Source: Lentisphaeria bacterium | GTDB taxonomy: Bacteria; Verrucomicrobiota; Lentisphaeria; Victivallales; Victivallaceae | Assembly: GCA_018265615.1 (NCBI GenBank) | Contig: JABLYX010000005.1 | Span: 59,706-123,705, forward strand | DNA: 64,000 nt | Direction of reading: 5' to 3' | Shown here: positions 61,096 to 64,000 of the stretch, piece after piece | Layout: every line of letters starts with the position of its first letter | How positions within the stretch are numbered: position 1 is the stretch's first letter | The notes under the pieces: generated by a model | The model's database searches: none | The model's input: the letters and a program-made list of their open reading frames with translations, nothing else | What the model was told of the DNA's origin: nothing | Translations under genes and position numbers: made by a program

Positions 61096-62037
61096 CTATT
61101 TCATCTCGTCAAGCTCAAGCGTGAGGTTTCTGAATTCGACCCTGCCGGAGGATCCGAAGTTGGCCGGTTCGAAGGAGAGTTCCGTTGCCCCCTCCGGGAT
61201 TTCGTAGACGCGGCTGCATTCGGTCCAGTCGGCCGTTCCCGTTCCGGCGAAGATTTCCGGCCAGGCGCCGACTCCGCCTTTGGGGCCGTAGAAACGCATG
61301 GCTACACGCGCGTTCTTCCAGTCGGCGTCGCCGGGCTTCACATCGGTGAGTTTCCATTGCATGGTGAGCTTCAGCGATTTCCACTCCGGCGCGACCGGGA
61401 TGCTCAGGCGGCAGTTGCCGGTTCCATCGATCGTCACGTCGAGCCCGCCGTCCTGCACGACCGCTCTGACCGCGCCTTTGTCGAACCCCTCCGCCGGGAT
61501 TCCGTTCGGATTCGGCGACAGCAGCAGATTCCGCGGCGCTTCTTCAAGCATGAGGTTGCGGAACACCGCTTTTCCGGAGACGCCGAAATGAGCCGGCTCA
61601 ACCAGCAGCAGGGCCGCTTCCGCCGGGACGTTGTAGACGCGGCTGCACTTCTGCGCGCCGCTCCCCGAAACCGCGAAGACGGCGGGCCAGGCGCCGGCCT
61701 GTTTCCCGGCGCTGTCGAGGAAGCGCATGGCAATGCGCCCGTTTTGCCATCCCTCTTTGCCGGGTACGAGGTTTTCGCCCGCGAGCTCCCCGGTGAGCAG
61801 CAGCCGGCGATGGTCCGGCGTGATGTTGACGCTGTACTGGAGGGAGCCCGGCTTCGTGAAATCGACGTTGAGCTTTCCGTCGCTGACGGCGACAGTCGCG
61901 CCCTCCGGGGCCCTGCGCCCGTTCGGAAGCCCGTCCGGGGTCGTGTGGGCGAGCAGCAGGTTTTCCGCGGAGGCAGCAAAGGCGGCTCCGCCGAGCAGCA
62001 ATGCAAGGGTGATGGTTTTCAGAAGATGGTGATTCAT
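61096..62037 (-). CDS. Secreted protein with two tandem carbohydrate-binding-like modules (cassette F)
   Basis: 313 residues from the ATG at 62037, chosen for GGAGG 8 nt upstream and the signal peptide that follows (ITLALLLGGAAFAASAE). The mature protein is an internal duplication of about 140 residues: NLLLAHTTPDGLPNG...RVYNVPAEAALLLVEPAHFG...AVFRNLMLE and NLLLSPNPNGIPAEG...RVYEIPEGATELSFEPANFG...VEFRNLTLE. Each copy reads as a CBM4/9-like jelly roll. Matching short signatures (GRIAMRF/ARVAMRF; GAWPAVFA/GAWPEIFA; CSRVY) lie at the same spacing. It probably binds a sugar polymer on behalf of the GH2-like enzyme encoded 50 nt upstream. No catalytic motif is seen. Confidence 0.72.
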   Translation of the reverse strand: MNHHLLKTITLALLLGGAAFAASAENLLLAHTTPDGLPNGRRAPEGATVAVSDGKLNVDFTKPGSLQYSVNITPDHRRLLLTGELAGENLVPGKEGWQNGRIAMRFLDSAGKQAGAWPAVFAVSGSGAQKCSRVYNVPAEAALLLVEPAHFGVSGKAVFRNLMLEEAPRNLLLSPNPNGIPAEGFDKGAVRAVVQDGGLDVTIDGTGNCRLSIPVAPEWKSLKLTMQWKLTDVKPGDADWKNARVAMRFYGPKGGVGAWPEIFAGTGTADWTECSRVYEIPEGATELSFEPANFGSSGRVEFRNLTLELDEMK

Positions 62038-62087
62038 ATGGGAAGCCTCCTTTTTCAGATGATATACGATACGTCGATTTTGTCGGA

Positions 62088-64000
62088 TTACCAGTGATAA
62101 TAGCGGTACGGGTCGTCTCCGGCGATCGGATTTTGCAGATAATAGCTTTCGAGCCACGGTTCTTTTACCGGTTTGGAGTTGAAGCGTTCGAGCAGCACGG
62201 AGCCGGAGGCGATTCCGGCGTTCCGCAGGATTTGCGACACGAGGAACGTGCGCCTCCGGCAACTGGAACGCAGGCGGAAGAACGCTTCAGGATCCAGCAT
62301 CGAAGGAGTCACCCCCGCAATGACCGCCGTTCCTTTGCCGATCTTTTTGACCGTGAGTTCCCGGCTGTCGACCGTCGCGTAGTCGAGCCGGGTCTGGAAC
62401 GCGGTGTCGAGGTTCGAGATTCCGCGCAGTTCGGGGGCGGAGAGATCGGCCGTCTGCGACGGGCGGTTCTTCGCCGTTGCGATGTCGAGTTGCGGCAGCA
62501 ATTGCCTGAGCTCTGCTTCGGAGAGTCCGAATGCGAGCACGGTTTTTCCGGATTCGACGGCAGCGGAGAGGTCGGGGTACGACTTTGCGCCGGGGCCCGC
62601 GACGATCACATCCGCATCGGGCTGTTCGCCTTCGAGCCTCAGCGATGCGAGGAAAGCCCGGAATTCCGGCCCCGCGATGATCCGGTATGAACGGTAGCGT
62701 GGTGTTTCCGCCTGGCGGATATAGTCGAGCAGGTTCGCCGCGAGGCGCTTTGCCGCGGGCTCCGGTTCGGTGCGGCCGGTCACCTCCGCCTGGCAGAAGA
62801 GGATGCGTCCTTTGCCCTCTTTGTATTCGAGCAGCGGCGCATACTGCAGCGCGAAGCCGCCGTCCGCGAGCGGCGTGAAGTTGCCGACGGAGGGTTTCTC
62901 GATCAGGGCCTGCGCGACGGTCCCTCGGTTGCGGCAGCGCCAGACCCGGGTATTTTTGAAGCCGCACCACTGCCACTCCGGGCAGAAGAACTGGTCATAG
63001 TCGAGGTACGGTGCAAGCAGCGTGGCTTCACCGCGCCAGTCTGCGAGCAGTTCCCGCGGAAGCCCCGCGAGCGCCGGATGCATGGCATCGCGCGGGAAGA
63101 GCCGCCGCAGCCCGTATTCGTTGTAGCGGAACCCGAGGCGTTCGAGTGCCGCCGTCGGCTGCTCGAAGACCAGCACGTTGAGTCCGTCGCGAACCGCGTC
63201 GAGGTTCGGCAGCGGATCCGCCGCTGTGAGCGCTTCGCGGCCGATCACGAGGGTTTTGACTCCTTTCAGGCTCGCGGAGCGTGAAATCCGGCGATACGGG
63301 ATTTTCAGCCCGTCGAGCAGCTTCGCGGTCATCCCTTTCGGATCGTACAGCGCGACCGGCTGCGCGGCGGCGGGAGATGGCGGGAGCGGCGGCGTCACGT
63401 CGATCCGGAACGCATGGCTGCGGCGTTCACCGTTGTCGAAGCGGAAGTTCGCGGCAAGTTCATATGAGCCCGGTGCGAGTGAAGCGGGCAGGGGAGTTTT
63501 CACCGGAATGACGGCTTTCCGCCCCGGTTCGATTGTGACTTTGCCGCGGATGGCGGGAGCGTTGACCTTGCGGATCCACAGTTCATAAGAGCATTCGGCC
63601 GTCTTCCGGGTGTCGTTCAGGATCACGAGTTGCTTTTCGACCGTTTCGCCGGGGAGATAGACGTGCTCTTTCGTCGTGAAGCTCTTTGCTCCGCCGATCC
63701 ATGCAATGAGCGGCCGGTTCCACTCTTTGATGGCCTCTCCGAGCGGGCTCAGGCGGAATTGCCCTTGGTGGGCGGTGAGGATATAGTCGCCCCAGTTGAA
63801 AAAATCGGGGACGAGGCCGGGGCGGTTCAGCCGCTCCAGCCGGCCGGGGTTCTCCACGGCATCGAACGTGCCGGGGTTCGGGGCGTAAAACGCATAGTCG
63901 TCCCACGGCAGCAGGAGTCCGATGTTCCACGCCCGCATCGCCGGAAGGTTGTCGCGGAAATAGTCGGCCTGCAGCCGGATCACGCCCGGCAGCCGCCCCG
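62088..64000 (-). CDS. GH2-like giant protein, C-terminal part (5' cut by window edge, cassette F)
   Basis: The frame is open to the end of the window; the GTG at 63983 is internal. About 637 residues remain, homologous to the second half of the cassette C enzyme. The end of the TIM barrel (DNLPAMRAWNIGLLLPWDDY) is followed by a sandwich (LYPGET-like HVYLPGETVEKQLVILNDTR), the GATase-like region (PVALYDPKGMTAKLLDGLKI, NVLVFEQPTAALERLGFRYN) and a degraded repeat of it. The C-terminal tail is DDPYRYYHW. The equivalent segments in the 1388-aa protein read LVMLNDTRQTKQVKWRW and ILVLEQSADTLERLGIR. The catalytic residues lie outside the window, so activity cannot be judged. It is followed after 50 nt by the two-module jelly-roll gene. 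Confidence 0.85.
   Translation of the reverse strand, partial: GRLPGVIRLQADYFRDNLPAMRAWNIGLLLPWDDYAFYAPNPGTFDAVENPGRLERLNRPGLVPDFFNWGDYILTAHQGQFRLSPLGEAIKEWNRPLIAWIGGAKSFTTKEHVYLPGETVEKQLVILNDTRKTAECSYELWIRKVNAPAIRGKVTIEPGRKAVIPVKTPLPASLAPGSYELAANFRFDNGERRSHAFRIDVTPPLPPSPAAAQPVALYDPKGMTAKLLDGLKIPYRRISRSASLKGVKTLVIGREALTAADPLPNLDAVRDGLNVLVFEQPTAALERLGFRYNEYGLRRLFPRDAMHPALAGLPRELLADWRGEATLLAPYLDYDQFFCPEWQWCGFKNTRVWRCRNRGTVAQALIEKPSVGNFTPLADGGFALQYAPLLEYKEGKGRILFCQAEVTGRTEPEPAAKRLAANLLDYIRQAETPRYRSYRIIAGPEFRAFLASLRLEGEQPDADVIVAGPGAKSYPDLSAAVESGKTVLAFGLSEAELRQLLPQLDIATAKNRPSQTADLSAPELRGISNLDTAFQTRLDYATVDSRELTVKKIGKGTAVIAGVTPSMLDPEAFFRLRSSCRRRTFLVSQILRNAGIASGSVLLERFNSKPVKEPWLESYYLQNPIAGDDPYRYYHW

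Noticed and set aside
1..64000. CRISPR arrays, rRNA genes, phage structural modules
   Set aside because: I looked for regularly spaced repeats, conserved rRNA segments and capsid/tail/integrase signatures and saw none.

Overview
The window reads as chromosomal DNA of a Lentisphaerota-type bacterium (Victivallis or a close relative). This is inferred from gene content, since no rRNA is present. The pointers are four separate type II/IV pseudopilin genes with an FTLIELL processing site (three keep the C-terminal H-X9-DG signature, or a one-residue variant of it), very large secreted glycosidases with dedicated regulators, LamG/jelly-roll secreted proteins, and GC-rich codon use with AT-richer patches. 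Housekeeping anchors are a TrmA/RlmD-type RNA methyltransferase (5'-truncated), RadC, a tRNA-Ala(CGC) and a primary-type sigma-70 factor.

Layout. 1-1380: RNA methyltransferase and radC. 1425-8193 (minus), cassette A: GntR-type regulator > GH13-like 1374-aa secreted enzyme > pseudopilin > LamG protein. 8338-8692: a broken copy of the promoter and 5' end of the flavodoxin gene found intact at 15.6 kb. 8756-15411 (minus), cassette B: LacI regulator, pseudopilin, GH2-like 1313-aa enzyme, jelly-roll protein. 15595-20680 (plus): flavodoxin, uracil-DNA glycosylase-like protein, DUF2339 and DUF3999-like membrane pair. 20704-29380, cassette C: divergent AraC regulator, alpha-barrel-like protein, pseudopilin, GH2-like 1388-aa enzyme, sialate O-acetylesterase-like protein. 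29414-36690, cassette D (intracellular): zinc-ligand-poor MDR dehydrogenase, isomerase-like TIM barrel, GH57-like, GH36 alpha-galactosidase and GntR/LBD regulator in one tight operon, with a divergent AraC regulator. 36832-41619: MarR, RND adaptor, RND pump. 41691-44166: Eis-like acetyltransferase and an AT-rich orphan region. 44525-52029 (minus), cassette E: AraC, 810-aa unassigned protein, pseudopilin, 1100-aa clan-A glycosidase with a CBM9-like end. 52222-59042: decayed mobile region with an ATP-grasp fragment, a second RND adaptor/pump/MarR set whose adaptor carries an in-frame stop, and an IS982-family element. 59170-61062: tRNA-Ala and sigma factor. 61096-64000 (minus), cassette F: a two-module jelly-roll protein and the C-terminal part of a third GH2-like enzyme.

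How it works together. The recurring unit is regulator + pseudopilin + giant exported glycosidase (+ small carbohydrate-binding-like protein), often translationally coupled by 4-nt stop/start overlaps. This suggests one pseudopilin is dedicated to each polysaccharide-degrading cassette, an arrangement different from SusCD-type loci. The three GH2-like enzymes end in a shared aromatic tail (Tyr-x-Tyr-...-Trp at the very C-terminus), and the two that are complete in this window both have Asn where GH2 enzymes carry the acid/base Glu. These observations, with a LacI operator set in cassette B, are the strongest leads for something not yet described.
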